Of a stretch of DNA of 47,444 bases, positions 1 through 6,558 are shown piece by piece (the stretch's first letter is position 1; every line of letters begins with the position of its first letter). The stretch covers positions 335,714 through 383,157 of the forward strand of contig NZ_AZGB01000018.1 of the NCBI RefSeq assembly GCF_001435235.1. The letters are read 5' to 3'. The position numbers and the translations under genes are program-made. This stretch comes from Liquorilactobacillus ghanensis DSM 18630 (GTDB lineage Bacteria > Bacillota > Bacilli > Lactobacillales > Lactobacillaceae). The notes under the pieces were generated by a model that did no database searches, had not been told where the DNA came from, and worked only from the letters and a program-made list of their open reading frames with translations.

Positions 1-239
1 CCCAGCGCTTTTTTTAGAATCAGGTTTTTCTCTTCCAAACGTTTAATTCGCTTGGATTGAGCCTTGGCTTCGTCAGCAGTTAAGCCGTTAACAGGCGACT
101 TTTGACTGCCAGAGACCCATTTTAAAATAGTAGAATAACCAACACCATATTCCTTAGCTAATTCTGATGCCGATTTAATTTTGTGCTGATATAAATCAAT
201 AATATTTTGCTTGAATTCGGCAGGATAGCGTTTTGCCAT
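1..239 (-). mobile_element. IS3-family transposase OrfA, 5' part, cut by the window edge
   Basis: Read on the minus strand from the ATG at 239, the frame is open to the window edge and begins MAKRYPAEFKQNIIDLY. It continues with a helix-turn-helix (SELAKEYGVGYSTILKW) and a charged heptad-like stretch (RIKRLEEKNLILKKAL). That is the standard N-terminus of the IS3/IS150-group OrfA, which binds the element's ends. About 79 codons are visible; the rest of OrfA and OrfB would lie outside the window. The likely element end is near 298, where the minus strand begins TGAGACAATTTTTGTGAGAG. Family assignment is firm, the exact element is not. Confidence 0.85.
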
Positions 240-307
240 TATGAAACCATCCCTTCTTAATTAAGAAATAATTTTACACTCTCACAAAAATTGTCTCAAG
301 TTTTATA

Positions 308-433
308 CTAGCTCCAAGTTAACTCAGCTTGTAAGATTTGATTAATAGCTGTTTCAAGTTGTTGGCGAAAAAGTTCTTTAACATCGCCATTTGATAATAG
401 AGTTTTGGTTAAATCTTTGGTAAACTGTTCCAT
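308..433 (-). pseudogene. IS256-family transposase, N-terminal remnant
   Basis: A minus-strand frame of 41 codons starts at the ATG at 433 behind a good GGAGG (441-446) and reads MEQFTKDLTKTLLSNGDVKE, then a segment ending NQILQAELTWS and a stop. This matches the start of IS256-type transposases, which normally continue for about 390 residues with '...AELT-FLGYEPY'. The frame is lost exactly where the IS3-type sequence begins, so the gene was truncated by that insertion or a linked rearrangement. The product cannot be active because the whole DDE domain is missing. Confidence 0.75.
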
Positions 434-509
434 GGGGAATTCCTCCGTTTTGGTTTGACGATTTAATCATACGGGGAAGGGATTCCCTTTTCAATAGGAT
501 TTTTATTCA

Positions 510-534
510 TTTACACAAACTATTTTACGTTCTC
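510..534 (-). repeat. Terminal inverted repeat of the IS256-type element
   Basis: On the minus strand this reads GAGAACGTAAAATAGTTTGT followed by GTAAA, the kind of 25-nt end carried by lactobacillal IS256 elements about 80-100 nt upstream of the transposase start. It marks the outer end of the element remnant covering about 299-534. The partner end is not in the window. Confidence 0.55.
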
Positions 535-734
535 TAAATGATGAACGTGAATTAACTAGAGAAACATTTGACCTTGATCTTTTTCCTATATAATAGATTC
601 AGTATAGAAGCTAGGGTGGTGGTGATTCCTAGACAAAGGGGTAACCTTAGAAACTATAAATCCTATCCATGTCCCTATTACTTTCCTAAACATATTGAGA
701 TTTATTATTTCAACCGCTAGAGAATCATACTAAT

Positions 735-771
735 TTGTTTACTACTCAAACAGTAGTATAATGTGAGTAGT
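735..771 (+). promoter_or_regulatory. Toxin-antitoxin promoter with triple ACTACT/AGTAGT operator
   Basis: A -35 like TTGTTT (735-740) and a perfect -10 TATAAT (757-762) are 16 nt apart. The spacer is filled by the inverted repeat ACTACT-caaac-AGTAGT (741-757), and a third AGTAGT lies at 766-771 just after the -10. Autoregulation of type II systems by an antitoxin binding repeats over its own promoter is well known; that this repeat is the operator is inferred from its position. Confidence 0.6.
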
Positions 772-794
772 TAATGAAAGAGAGGCGAGCAATC

Positions 795-1076
795 ATGGCA
801 GTTAAAGAAAAGAAAAGAATTCAAGTTCAGATAGATAAAGACTTGGCCGACAGTACCGAAGCAGTTTTAAATGAATTAGGTTTAAACCCAACGACAGCTA
901 TTAACATGTTTTACAAGCGAATCGTGGCTAATGGGGCATTACCTTTTAAGGCGGCTTTAACTGAAGAAGAAAGAGCTAATCTACGTTTTTTAAAAGCTAC
1001 CGAAGATATACCGGTAACTAAATTTAAAGATGCTAAAGAAGTCACCGATTGGCTCAATGATCCAGATGAAGACTAA
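795..1076 (+). CDS. RelB/DinJ-family antitoxin
   Basis: A 93-residue protein if started at the ATG at 795, which has AGAGAGG in front at a normal distance. An upstream in-frame ATG at 774 would add seven residues but has no ribosome site. The N-terminus (KKRIQVQIDKDLADSTEAVL, then NELGLNPTTAINMFYKRIV) is the ribbon-helix-helix fold of RelB/DinJ antitoxins, which bind DNA as dimers. The acidic C-terminus (EVTDWLNDPDED) would wrap the toxin. The last 11 nt overlap the toxin start, so the two are translationally coupled. Expected role: neutralise the toxin and repress the shared promoter. Confidence 0.8.
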   Translation: MAVKEKKRIQVQIDKDLADSTEAVLNELGLNPTTAINMFYKRIVANGALPFKAALTEEERANLRFLKATEDIPVTKFKDAKEVTDWLNDPDED

Positions 1077-1452
1077 TGATCTAATTAGTATGTATGTTAG
1101 TTTTGTAGAAACTAAGGGTGGCAAGACTCGACCAGTATTAATTCGTAAACTATCAGCGCAAACAATCGAAGCTTTTAAAATAACTAGTAAGTATCAAAAT
1201 AAATCAACTTATATCAAACAACAATATTATCCGATTAAAGATTGGCAATCAGCCGGATTAAATCGACCTTCATGGGTTGATCTTGGCAATCTTTATAGTT
1301 TCCCAAAAGCTGGTTTGAAATTTAAAGAAATTGGCCATTTAAGTAAATTAGATCAAGTCGGAATTGCCAACTTTGCTCTCAGCTTAAAAAGTAAAAGAAG
1401 GGGCAAAAGTCAAAAGGCAATTCATCAACGACCAAGTAAAAAAATTCAATGA
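1066..1452 (+). CDS. PemK/MazF-like toxin of a type II toxin-antitoxin pair
   Basis: Starting at the ATG at 1066, inside the end of the antitoxin gene, the protein has 128 residues and begins MKTNDLISMYVSFVETKGGK, then TRPVLIRKL. The 'GGKTRPVLI' segment resembles the conserved K/R-x-R-P-V-LV core of PemK/MazF endoribonucleases, and RPSWVDLGNLYSFPK resembles a later beta-strand region of lactobacillal PemK-like toxins. The expected activity is mRNA cleavage when the antitoxin is degraded. The very basic tail (KRRGKSQKAIHQRPSKKIQ) is less typical and may be a drifted C-terminus. A RelB-type antitoxin with a PemK-type toxin is a mixed pairing. Family confidence is moderate. Confidence 0.6.
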   Translation: MKTNDLISMYVSFVETKGGKTRPVLIRKLSAQTIEAFKITSKYQNKSTYIKQQYYPIKDWQSAGLNRPSWVDLGNLYSFPKAGLKFKEIGHLSKLDQVGIANFALSLKSKRRGKSQKAIHQRPSKKIQ

Positions 1453-1491
1453 AATAAGGCAAAGTTTACACAAAAGATCAAAAGTAGTTAA

Positions 1492-1584
1492 GGGATTGAT
1501 TTTGCTAAGCAAAACCCAGAAGTTAAATCAAAAATTAATTCAGAAAATAAAAAAGGTTCTTCTGCAAGTGGTACTGATAAGTAA
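1492..1584 (+). pseudogene. 3' tail of a decayed gene
   Basis: An open frame of 30 codons follows an in-frame stop and has no start codon or ribosome site. It reads GIDFAKQNPEVKSKINSENK and ends SSASGTDK-stop just before a terminator. Its composition is protein-like rather than random, and a similar ending (NSTDK-stop) recurs at 3390-3407. It is probably the end of a degraded small gene; the family is not recognisable. Confidence 0.3.
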
Positions 1585-1628
1585 TTATTCGATTTACAAT
1601 TAAAATTGGTATGCTTTAAATGATTAGG

Positions 1629-1660
1629 TTAGCTATTTTACAGAATAGCTAATTTTTTTA
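1629..1660 (+). terminator. Rho-independent terminator
   Basis: TTAGCTATT (1629-1637) pairs perfectly with AATAGCTAA (1644-1652) around a 6-nt loop and is followed by seven T. It would end the toxin-antitoxin transcript. Confidence 0.75.
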
Positions 1661-2002
1661 TATTGTCTTTAGACTTAGCTGAGTTTGCTTGCATGTTACA
1701 TGTGAAACAAAAAATCCATCTGCTGTGCGGTTTGAAAAATTAGAGATTAAATCAATTTAAATGATGAGGATCTCTATGTATAGGTGTGTTCTTGTTTAAA
1801 AGTTAATTAGTAGGTACCACGTTTGAATTTGCCTGAAAAAGTTAACAAAGACGGTAAAAATACTTAGGCTACAAAGCTAAGACATTAAACGCTTAAAATT
1901 GTAGCTTGTTTTTTGAAAAAAGTTATTATATTTTCAAGTAGACGAAAACTATTTCTCGTATATATTTAAAATGCTTATGATACAACAAATTTAGTACAGA
2001 TT
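1661..2002. other. Non-coding, decayed stretch
   Basis: No convincing gene. A long-loop stem, GCTACAA (1868-1874) against TTGTAGC (1899-1905) followed by TTG and a run of T, could be a weak terminator. A short protein-like frame ending DGKNT-stop lies just before it (about 1815-1867). The whole stretch looks like degraded coding sequence. Confidence 0.3.
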
Positions 2003-2152
2003 AAGGAGGTACTTAAGTTTAAATTTTTAGATAATTTCTCAAATATAGATAAAACTAAGAGTATCAAAAATTTGCATAAAACAAAATTTTTTAGTCAAAC
2101 AATGATTCTAGTATGTTCCAGATTTGTCCAAATTCTTGATAAATTCGATTAA
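2003..2152 (+). pseudogene. Decayed small gene with intact ribosome site but no start codon
   Basis: A strong AAGGAGGT (2003-2010) is followed at the right distance by an open frame of 45 codons (2015-2152) beginning KFKFLDNFSNIDKTKSIKN and ending VQILDKFD-stop. No ATG, GTG or TTG lies in frame near the site, so the start has probably mutated. A basic small protein beside a CPBP protease would suit a bacteriocin-type peptide, but no known peptide is recognised. Confidence 0.3.
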
Positions 2153-2315
2153 AATTTTTTGTTATAACTAAATTACTGGCACTCCATTTTAGTAAATTAT
2201 CAAATCAGTCGTTATTTATAGTTAACGATATAATCCTTACTAGAATAAAATAATTTCTAGCATAGTTTTCATTTTTATCATCAATTAATAGTAAACTTCA
2301 ATTCAGGAGAAAATA

Positions 2316-3086
2316 ATGCATTTTTTCAAAAAGAATTTTTTTAATAAACTCAACATGTCGATTATTATTCTTTTTTTGTTTCTTTTTTTAAATTCTATAC
2401 TTTCTACAGTCGTATCCACATCTTCTTATCTATATAACATTTTTAGTATTATTATCTATGCTTTGTTGGTGTTGCTTATCATTATTACCATTGGTAAAGG
2501 TGGAACTAAACTATCCCAAACAACTTTTTTAACTCTCAGAAGCAGACTTTATATCCTTCCCTGCTTAATTTACACCCTAGTTATTGTTGCTTTATCAGGA
2601 GCTATAAATAACATTCATATAGTATTAGGATATAAAATTTTTAATGCATTAATTATGTTGTTACTAGGTATATCAATTGGACTATTCGAAGAATTTTACT
2701 GTCGCGGCTTACTCTTTAATTTAGCGTTGAGTTATTTGCCAAGTACTAAACATCATTTGCTTTTAACTTCGTTTATCAGTAGTGTGATATTCTCTTTACT
2801 GCATTTGCTTAATCTTTCTTCTGGTCAGGATTTCAATGCTACTTTACAGCAATCCTTAATAGCCTTTTCATTAGGTTTTTCATTTGCAGCAATGCGTGTT
2901 GCATTCAACGGTATCGTAATTCCAATAATTATACATTCCTTGATAGATATTCAACCTAACATAAATGGAAATATGGTTGCCAACGAGTGGAAAACTATAT
3001 GCTTGATCTTTTTGCCATTACTTTTACTAGATGTTTTGTGTTTAAATCATTATGATAAAAAGCTACAAAAAGTTTCTGTTGATTAA
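2316..3086 (+). CDS. CPBP (CAAX/Abi) family membrane metalloprotease
   Basis: A 256-residue, very hydrophobic protein with about seven membrane spans, preceded by AGGAGA. The three motifs of the family are all present: EExxxR as FEEFYCRG (E125, E126, R130), FxxxH as FSLLH (F159, H163) and HxxxD as HSLID (H207, D211). CPBP proteins are intramembrane proteases of the type II CAAX class. In lactobacilli they often lie in bacteriocin loci (PlnI/PlnP/SkkI-like) and give self-immunity or act on peptides. No intact bacteriocin gene is visible, only decayed frames on both sides, so this is probably the survivor of an old bacteriocin cluster. The immunity role is inferred. Confidence 0.75.
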   Translation: MHFFKKNFFNKLNMSIIILFLFLFLNSILSTVVSTSSYLYNIFSIIIYALLVLLIIITIGKGGTKLSQTTFLTLRSRLYILPCLIYTLVIVALSGAINNIHIVLGYKIFNALIMLLLGISIGLFEEFYCRGLLFNLALSYLPSTKHHLLLTSFISSVIFSLLHLLNLSSGQDFNATLQQSLIAFSLGFSFAAMRVAFNGIVIPIIIHSLIDIQPNINGNMVANEWKTICLIFLPLLLLDVLCLNHYDKKLQKVSVD

Positions 3087-3629
3087 TTTAATTATAAAAA
3101 GATCTAGCAATTGACTAAATGTAGAAATCATATCGCTCAAATTTATGAATCAAACTGTGGTGTTGGTGGTTTTTAATATACAAAGGCTAAAGTATTATTA
3201 AATTAGATGTTGCATAGGTGATAAAACTCATCTTTAAATCTTTTGTAAAATAGAAAACTAGAGTATGTGCAATTTCCCGGGAAAAATAATTAAGAGACAC
3301 ACACGCTATAATGTCTCGAATTATTTATACTAAAACCCGACTAAATTAAAATGTAATAACTAAAAAAACACTAGTAGTATACTGCTACAAATAGTACTGA
3401 TAAATAAATCGTGTCTGGTTTAAGGTGATATATTTGCCTTGCCAGCTTTTTTATTTGTGTGAACGAATGTGTTTTGTCTACTCTTCAGAAGTAAACTTTT
3501 TGTTTGATCAGATAATTTGTTGTAAATAATTCCTAATCAATCATTGGTTTTTAGCTGTTTGGTGACACTGTCAGGAAAGAGTCGGGTTCATGTCGTGGTA
3601 CTTATAAATAAAAATGCTATTATAAATTC
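3087..3629. other. Non-coding stretch with coding remnants
   Basis: No gene is supported. A fragment around 3361-3407 ends TNSTDK-stop, resembling the end of the remnant at 1492-1584. The sequence is AT-rich with scattered stops in all frames. The last 30 nt form the promoter of the next gene. Confidence 0.4.
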
Positions 3630-3630
3630 A
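3618..3630 (+). promoter_or_regulatory. -10 element placing transcription start at the ATG
   Basis: TATTAT at 3618-3623 sits seven nt before the ATG at 3630, with no Shine-Dalgarno sequence in between. If used, the XRE gene would be made from a leaderless message. The -35 is weak, so this is tentative. Confidence 0.3.
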
Positions 3631-4133
3631 TGAATAAAAGTTTGGTTGCTAAAATACGTCGGAAGCAAGGATTAACACAAGAACAATTAGCTGATAAATG
3701 CAATTTAAGTGTACGCACTATTCAACGATTGGAAGTGGGAAAAGATACAAGTATTAAGACTTTAAATATAGTTGCTAATGCATTTAATGTGCCGATCAGT
3801 GATTTATTTGAACAGATAGACGAAAAAGAAAAAAGGGAAGATATTATGAATATAACAAATGAGCAGATTCAACAATCAAGGAATAGAGAAAACGTTCAAT
3901 CACTTTTTAAAAGATTGACAATATTTACTTTTATTATACTAATGTTAGTTTTAGGCAATTTTATTGAGCAGCAAAATGGTTTTTCCCAAACACTAGAGAC
4001 TGTTGTTTGGGGATTAGGCTGGATAATCGGATTTACTGTTATCAAATTTGTACGTAATATCTGGCTAGAACCCTATTTGGATCGAAAATATCCACTAACT
4101 AAAGGAATGGATGTTATGAAATTAAAAAAATAA
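3630..4133 (+). CDS. XRE-family regulator with membrane anchor
   Basis: 167 residues. Residues 1-62 form a helix-turn-helix of the HTH_3/XRE type (RKQGLTQEQLADKCNLSVRT with the recognition helix VRTIQRLE). After a charged linker there are two membrane spans (about 96-112 and 122-140), as in the 2TM domain of membrane-bound XRE regulators. Such proteins sense envelope events while bound to DNA. No classic ribosome site is present. It sits alone between the CPBP gene and a convergent transporter, so it may have governed the decayed bacteriocin-type cluster; that link is inferred. Confidence 0.75.
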   Translation: MNKSLVAKIRRKQGLTQEQLADKCNLSVRTIQRLEVGKDTSIKTLNIVANAFNVPISDLFEQIDEKEKREDIMNITNEQIQQSRNRENVQSLFKRLTIFTFIILMLVLGNFIEQQNGFSQTLETVVWGLGWIIGFTVIKFVRNIWLEPYLDRKYPLTKGMDVMKLKK

Positions 4134-4153
4134 GTTTTGAAAGTTGTTTTTAA

Positions 4154-4209
4154 TTTATAAATAGCCTCTAATATCTGAATTATAATAGATATTAGAGGCT
4201 ATTTATAAA
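4154..4209. terminator. Bidirectional terminator with a perfect 23-bp stem
   Basis: Positions 4154-4176 and 4187-4209 are exact reverse complements around a 10-nt loop, with core AATAGCCTCTAATATCT. It lies between two convergent genes and is flanked by A/T runs on both sides, so it can stop both transcripts. The stem is unusually long and perfect for a plain terminator. Confidence 0.7.
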
Positions 4210-4288
4210 ACCATATGCTCAAATTAAAATTAACTTGCTTTAACGGGATAATGTTTTTTAAATTTCAAAGATTAAAGCATGGGAAAAA

Positions 4289-5611
4289 CTATTTAGTAAA
4301 ATCAACATTCTTAGTTTCACGAACAGTTAATAATGCGACAAAACAAGCAATAGCCATGACAGCCAGATAAAGGCCAACAGATTTGATTCCCCAAGTATTT
4401 GCTAACCAAGTAGCAATTGTTGGAGCAAAAGCTGCTCCTAGAATAGCTGCTAAATTATATGAGATACCAGCTCCCGAATAGCGAACTTCAGTTTTAAACA
4501 ATTCCGGCAAAACAGCTCCAACTGGCCCAAAAGCGACCCCCATTAATGTAAAACCGATTACTAGAAAAGCTGCAGCACCTAGAAAATTACGCTGACCTTG
4601 TAGTAAGTATGGGAACATTAACGAGAAGACAACTAAAGCTGCAGAAGATGTTAGTAAAACTCGGCGTCTACCGAATTTGTCGGCTAATTTTGAAGCAAAA
4701 ACGATTAGGACAGCAAAAACGATGATTGCTCCCATCAATAGAAACAAGTACTCACGATTTGAGAAACCTAGGTTAGTAGTTGCATAAGTTAAAGACCAAG
4801 TTGCTAAAGTATAGAATAATGTGTAGGTTACAGCAACGATCAAAGTTCCTTGAATTATTTGTCGCCAGCTAGTTTTAAAAACAGTTAGCAATGGTGATTT
4901 AGTAACTTGTTGTTTAGCTTGTGCCAATCTGAAAAGCGGAGTTTCTTGCATTCTGGCTCTAACCCATAAACCAACGACAACTAAAAAAGCTGAGGCAAGG
5001 AATGGTACACGCCAACCAAAAGCAATCATTTGAGCTGGAGTGAGCCAAGATTCAAGGACAAAAAATAAACCATTACTTAAGAAAAAGCCTAATGGTGCAC
5101 CTAATTCGGGAAAAGCCCCATAAAGTGCCCGCCGATCTTCCGGAGCATTTTCAGTTGCTACTAAGGCAGCTCCAGACCACTCGCCGCCTAAACCAATTCC
5201 TTGAATAAAACGACAAGTGCATAATAGAACAACTGCTGCTAAGCCAAGAGCATGATAACTGGGTAAAACGCCAATTAAAAAAGTTGCTAATCCCATCAGT
5301 AATAACGAAACAACTAATGTTTTTTTGCGACCAATTTTATCACCAAAATGTCCAAAAACAAATGATCCTAATGGTCGAGCAACAAATGCGACCCCAAAAG
5401 TTAATAGACTGAGTAAGGTGGCAATGGTTGGAGTTACTTCCGGGAAAAAGACTTTTGGAAAATAAGCAGCTGCAGCAGTTCCGTAGGCGTAAAAGTCAAA
5501 AAATTCAATAGCTGTTCCAATCATTGAAGCAAAGATAACTGTTCGGACTGAATCACGAACTAGTTCACTATTGTTACTTGATAGTTTGTTAGATTCTATA
5601 ACATTATTCAT
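4289..5611 (-). CDS. MFS transporter, metabolite:H+ symporter (MHS) type
   Basis: 440 residues and about 12 membrane spans. The opening (IGTAIEFFDFYAYGTAAAAYF) and the loop GHFGDKIGRKKTL between helices 2 and 3 are typical of the MHS subfamily (ProP, KgtP, ShiA, CitA), which carry organic acids, betaines or keto acids with protons. CRFIQGIGLGGEWSGA is the next conserved segment. The ribosome site is AGGGGGA. The substrate is not determined by sequence, but the gene is preceded by an isoleucine-rich leader peptide and attenuator (5702-5844), so isoleucine, another branched-chain compound or its keto acid is the best guess. It is divergent from the ilv region. Confidence 0.85.
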   Translation of the reverse strand: MNNVIESNKLSSNNSELVRDSVRTVIFASMIGTAIEFFDFYAYGTAAAAYFPKVFFPEVTPTIATLLSLLTFGVAFVARPLGSFVFGHFGDKIGRKKTLVVSLLLMGLATFLIGVLPSYHALGLAAVVLLCTCRFIQGIGLGGEWSGAALVATENAPEDRRALYGAFPELGAPLGFFLSNGLFFVLESWLTPAQMIAFGWRVPFLASAFLVVVGLWVRARMQETPLFRLAQAKQQVTKSPLLTVFKTSWRQIIQGTLIVAVTYTLFYTLATWSLTYATTNLGFSNREYLFLLMGAIIVFAVLIVFASKLADKFGRRRVLLTSSAALVVFSLMFPYLLQGQRNFLGAAAFLVIGFTLMGVAFGPVGAVLPELFKTEVRYSGAGISYNLAAILGAAFAPTIATWLANTWGIKSVGLYLAVMAIACFVALLTVRETKNVDFTK

Positions 5612-5701
5612 TAAAAACTCCCCCTGAGAATTAGATTAGACCCGATATTTATTCTTTCCTGATTTTTTGAACTTAGCATCTCCCTTTATTTTTTTAGCAA
5701 A

Positions 5702-5733
5702 GAAAAAAACCAAGAGCCTAGACAGCTCTTGGT
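5702..5733 (-). terminator. Attenuator terminator ahead of the MHS transporter
   Basis: On the minus strand ACCAAGAGC (5725-5733) pairs perfectly with GCTCTTGGT (5709-5717) and is followed by seven T (5702-5708). It stands between the leader peptide and the transporter, so transcription would stop here unless an upstream structure forms. The overlapping palindrome TTGGT-tcg-ACCAA (5729-5741) can occupy one arm instead. Confidence 0.8.
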
Positions 5734-5781
5734 TCGACCAACGCTGCCCGTTTTTTCGGGCAGCAAACAATGCAGCCCAGA
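5734..5781 (-). promoter_or_regulatory. Competing hairpins of the isoleucine attenuator
   Basis: GCTGCCCG (minus strand, 5757-5764) pairs with CGGGCAGC (5743-5750) around six A. The adjacent CTGCATTGTTTG (minus, 5764-5775) is a perfect 12-nt complement of CAAACAATGCAG inside the leader gene (5829-5840). These pairings share or abut the same bases, so a ribosome covering or leaving the leader codons would decide which forms. The layout is that of amino-acid biosynthetic attenuators; the switching is inferred. Confidence 0.6.
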
Positions 5782-5844
5782 TTAACTAATAATCATTGCG
5801 CTGATAATAATAATATTAAAAATATTAACTGCATTGTTTGACAT
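5782..5844 (-). CDS. Isoleucine-rich leader peptide of the MHS transporter gene
   Basis: A 20-codon gene starting at the ATG at 5844 with AGAAGGA six nt upstream. The product is MSNNAVNIFNIIIISAMIIS: seven isoleucines of 20, including four in a row and two more before the stop, with one valine and no leucine. It lies between a strong promoter and a set of competing hairpins with a terminator, which is the hallmark of ribosome-stall attenuation. The codon bias suggests the signal is charged isoleucine tRNA. It is too short for ordinary gene finders. Confidence 0.75.
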   Translation of the reverse strand: MSNNAVNIFNIIIISAMIIS

Positions 5845-5879
5845 TGGTATTCCTTCTTTGCTTTTTTTAATTGTTGGTT

Positions 5880-5908
5880 AATATACAATGAATCCATAAG
5901 CTTGTCAA
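5880..5908 (-). promoter_or_regulatory. Promoter of the leader/MHS transporter unit
   Basis: On the minus strand TTGACA (5903-5908) and TATATT (5880-5885) are separated by exactly 17 nt. Transcription would begin about 25 nt before the leader peptide start. Confidence 0.75.
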
Positions 5909-6009
5909 ACCTTTTTTTATTTAATAAATATTTCTGTATTTATTGATTGCTAAAAATAAAATTGCTTCAATAGAGGGACTTTTGGCGAATTTATTTTTCA
6001 AAAAAAGTG

Positions 6010-6038
6010 TTGACAGTTCAAAAAGTTTCTAGTAATAT
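6010..6038 (+). promoter_or_regulatory. Strong promoter upstream of the zinc-ribbon gene and ilv leader
   Basis: A perfect -35 TTGACA (6010-6015) is 17 nt from TAATAT (6033-6038). A second possible -10, TATAAT at 6095-6100, has a poor -35. Either would transcribe the zinc-ribbon gene and then the ilv leader. Confidence 0.7.
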
Positions 6039-6166
6039 AGCACCTGTGAAATGAAATTACTCTAATTCGATTTTAATTATTAGCTTGGAATAGTTATAAT
6101 CATGGTTGTCTTAACTGATGTGAAACATGTCGATTGCACTGGATGTTAGTGTTTGGAGGGATGTTC

Positions 6167-6379
6167 TTGAAGTTAATGTACGAAATGGTTGTTTGTCATC
6201 ATTGCGGTAAAAAGGTTCCATTAGGTAAATTTTGTACAAATTGTGGAGCTAAGTTTATCGTCAGTAACAGTAAACAAAATTTGTCGGTCGATGTTTGTTT
6301 AAATTGTGGTTCTTTAACGCCGGATCGGGTTTATTGTTCTGCTTGCAGATTTCACAAAAATTATGAAAGATTATTTTAA
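6167..6379 (+). CDS. Small double zinc-ribbon protein
   Basis: About 70 residues from a TTG start at 6167, chosen because GGAGGG (6155-6160) lies six nt before it; in-frame ATGs at 6134, 6161 and 6176 fit the ribosome site less well. Two CxxC...CxxC units are visible: CHHCGKKVPLGKFCTNCG and CLNCGSLTPDRVYCSAC, each able to hold one zinc. No other domain is present. It lies between the ilv promoter and the ilv leader peptide, so it is probably the first gene of that transcript. Function unknown; such ribbons commonly bind nucleic acid or partner proteins. Confidence 0.7.
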   Translation: MKLMYEMVVCHHCGKKVPLGKFCTNCGAKFIVSNSKQNLSVDVCLNCGSLTPDRVYCSACRFHKNYERLF

Positions 6380-6397
6380 AAAGGGAGGTCAAGTCAC

Positions 6398-6496
6398 ATG
6401 AAGCGAAAATTGTTAATAAAAAGTCCTTTAGTACACAGCATTATTATCCTAGTCATTAACATGCGCGAGTGTGATTTGATGCCTAGGGTAATTTGA
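6398..6496 (+). CDS. Branched-chain amino acid leader peptide of the ilv operon
   Basis: A 32-codon gene with GGGAGG (6384-6389) nine nt before its ATG. It begins MKRKLLIKSPLVHSIIILVI and ends MPRVI-stop. Fourteen of 32 residues are Leu, Ile or Val, with the run IIILVI in the middle, comparable in character to the ilv leader peptides of enteric bacteria. It is followed at once by competing hairpins and a terminator before ilvB. The mixed content suggests that shortage of any of the three charged tRNAs relieves termination. Confidence 0.75.
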   Translation: MKRKLLIKSPLVHSIIILVINMRECDLMPRVI

Positions 6497-6558
6497 GTTA
6501 TCCTAAAGGGCGAAAATCCACCGCGAGGACAAACGGTGGATTCTAGACAGCATCCATC
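6484..6558 (+). promoter_or_regulatory. Competing RNA structures of the ilv attenuator
   Basis: Three structures can be drawn. TAGGGTAA/TTATCCTA (6484-6505) overlaps the leader stop codon. AATCCACCG (6515-6523) pairs with CGGTGGATT (6534-6542). GGTGGAT (6535-6541) can pair instead with ATCCATC (6552-6558), which is also the left arm of the terminator. The second structure therefore favours termination and the third prevents it, the classic 1:2 / 2:3 / 3:4 logic. The pairings are seen; their use is inferred. Confidence 0.65.

Noticed and set aside
541-734. Gene fragment between the IS remnant and the toxin-antitoxin promoter
   Set aside because: No frame of useful length, ribosome site or recognisable motif on either strand.
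5702-5781. T-box riboswitch ahead of the MHS transporter
   Set aside because: The terminator and competing hairpins suggested one, but there is no T-box sequence or specifier stem, and a short isoleucine-rich gene explains the layout better.
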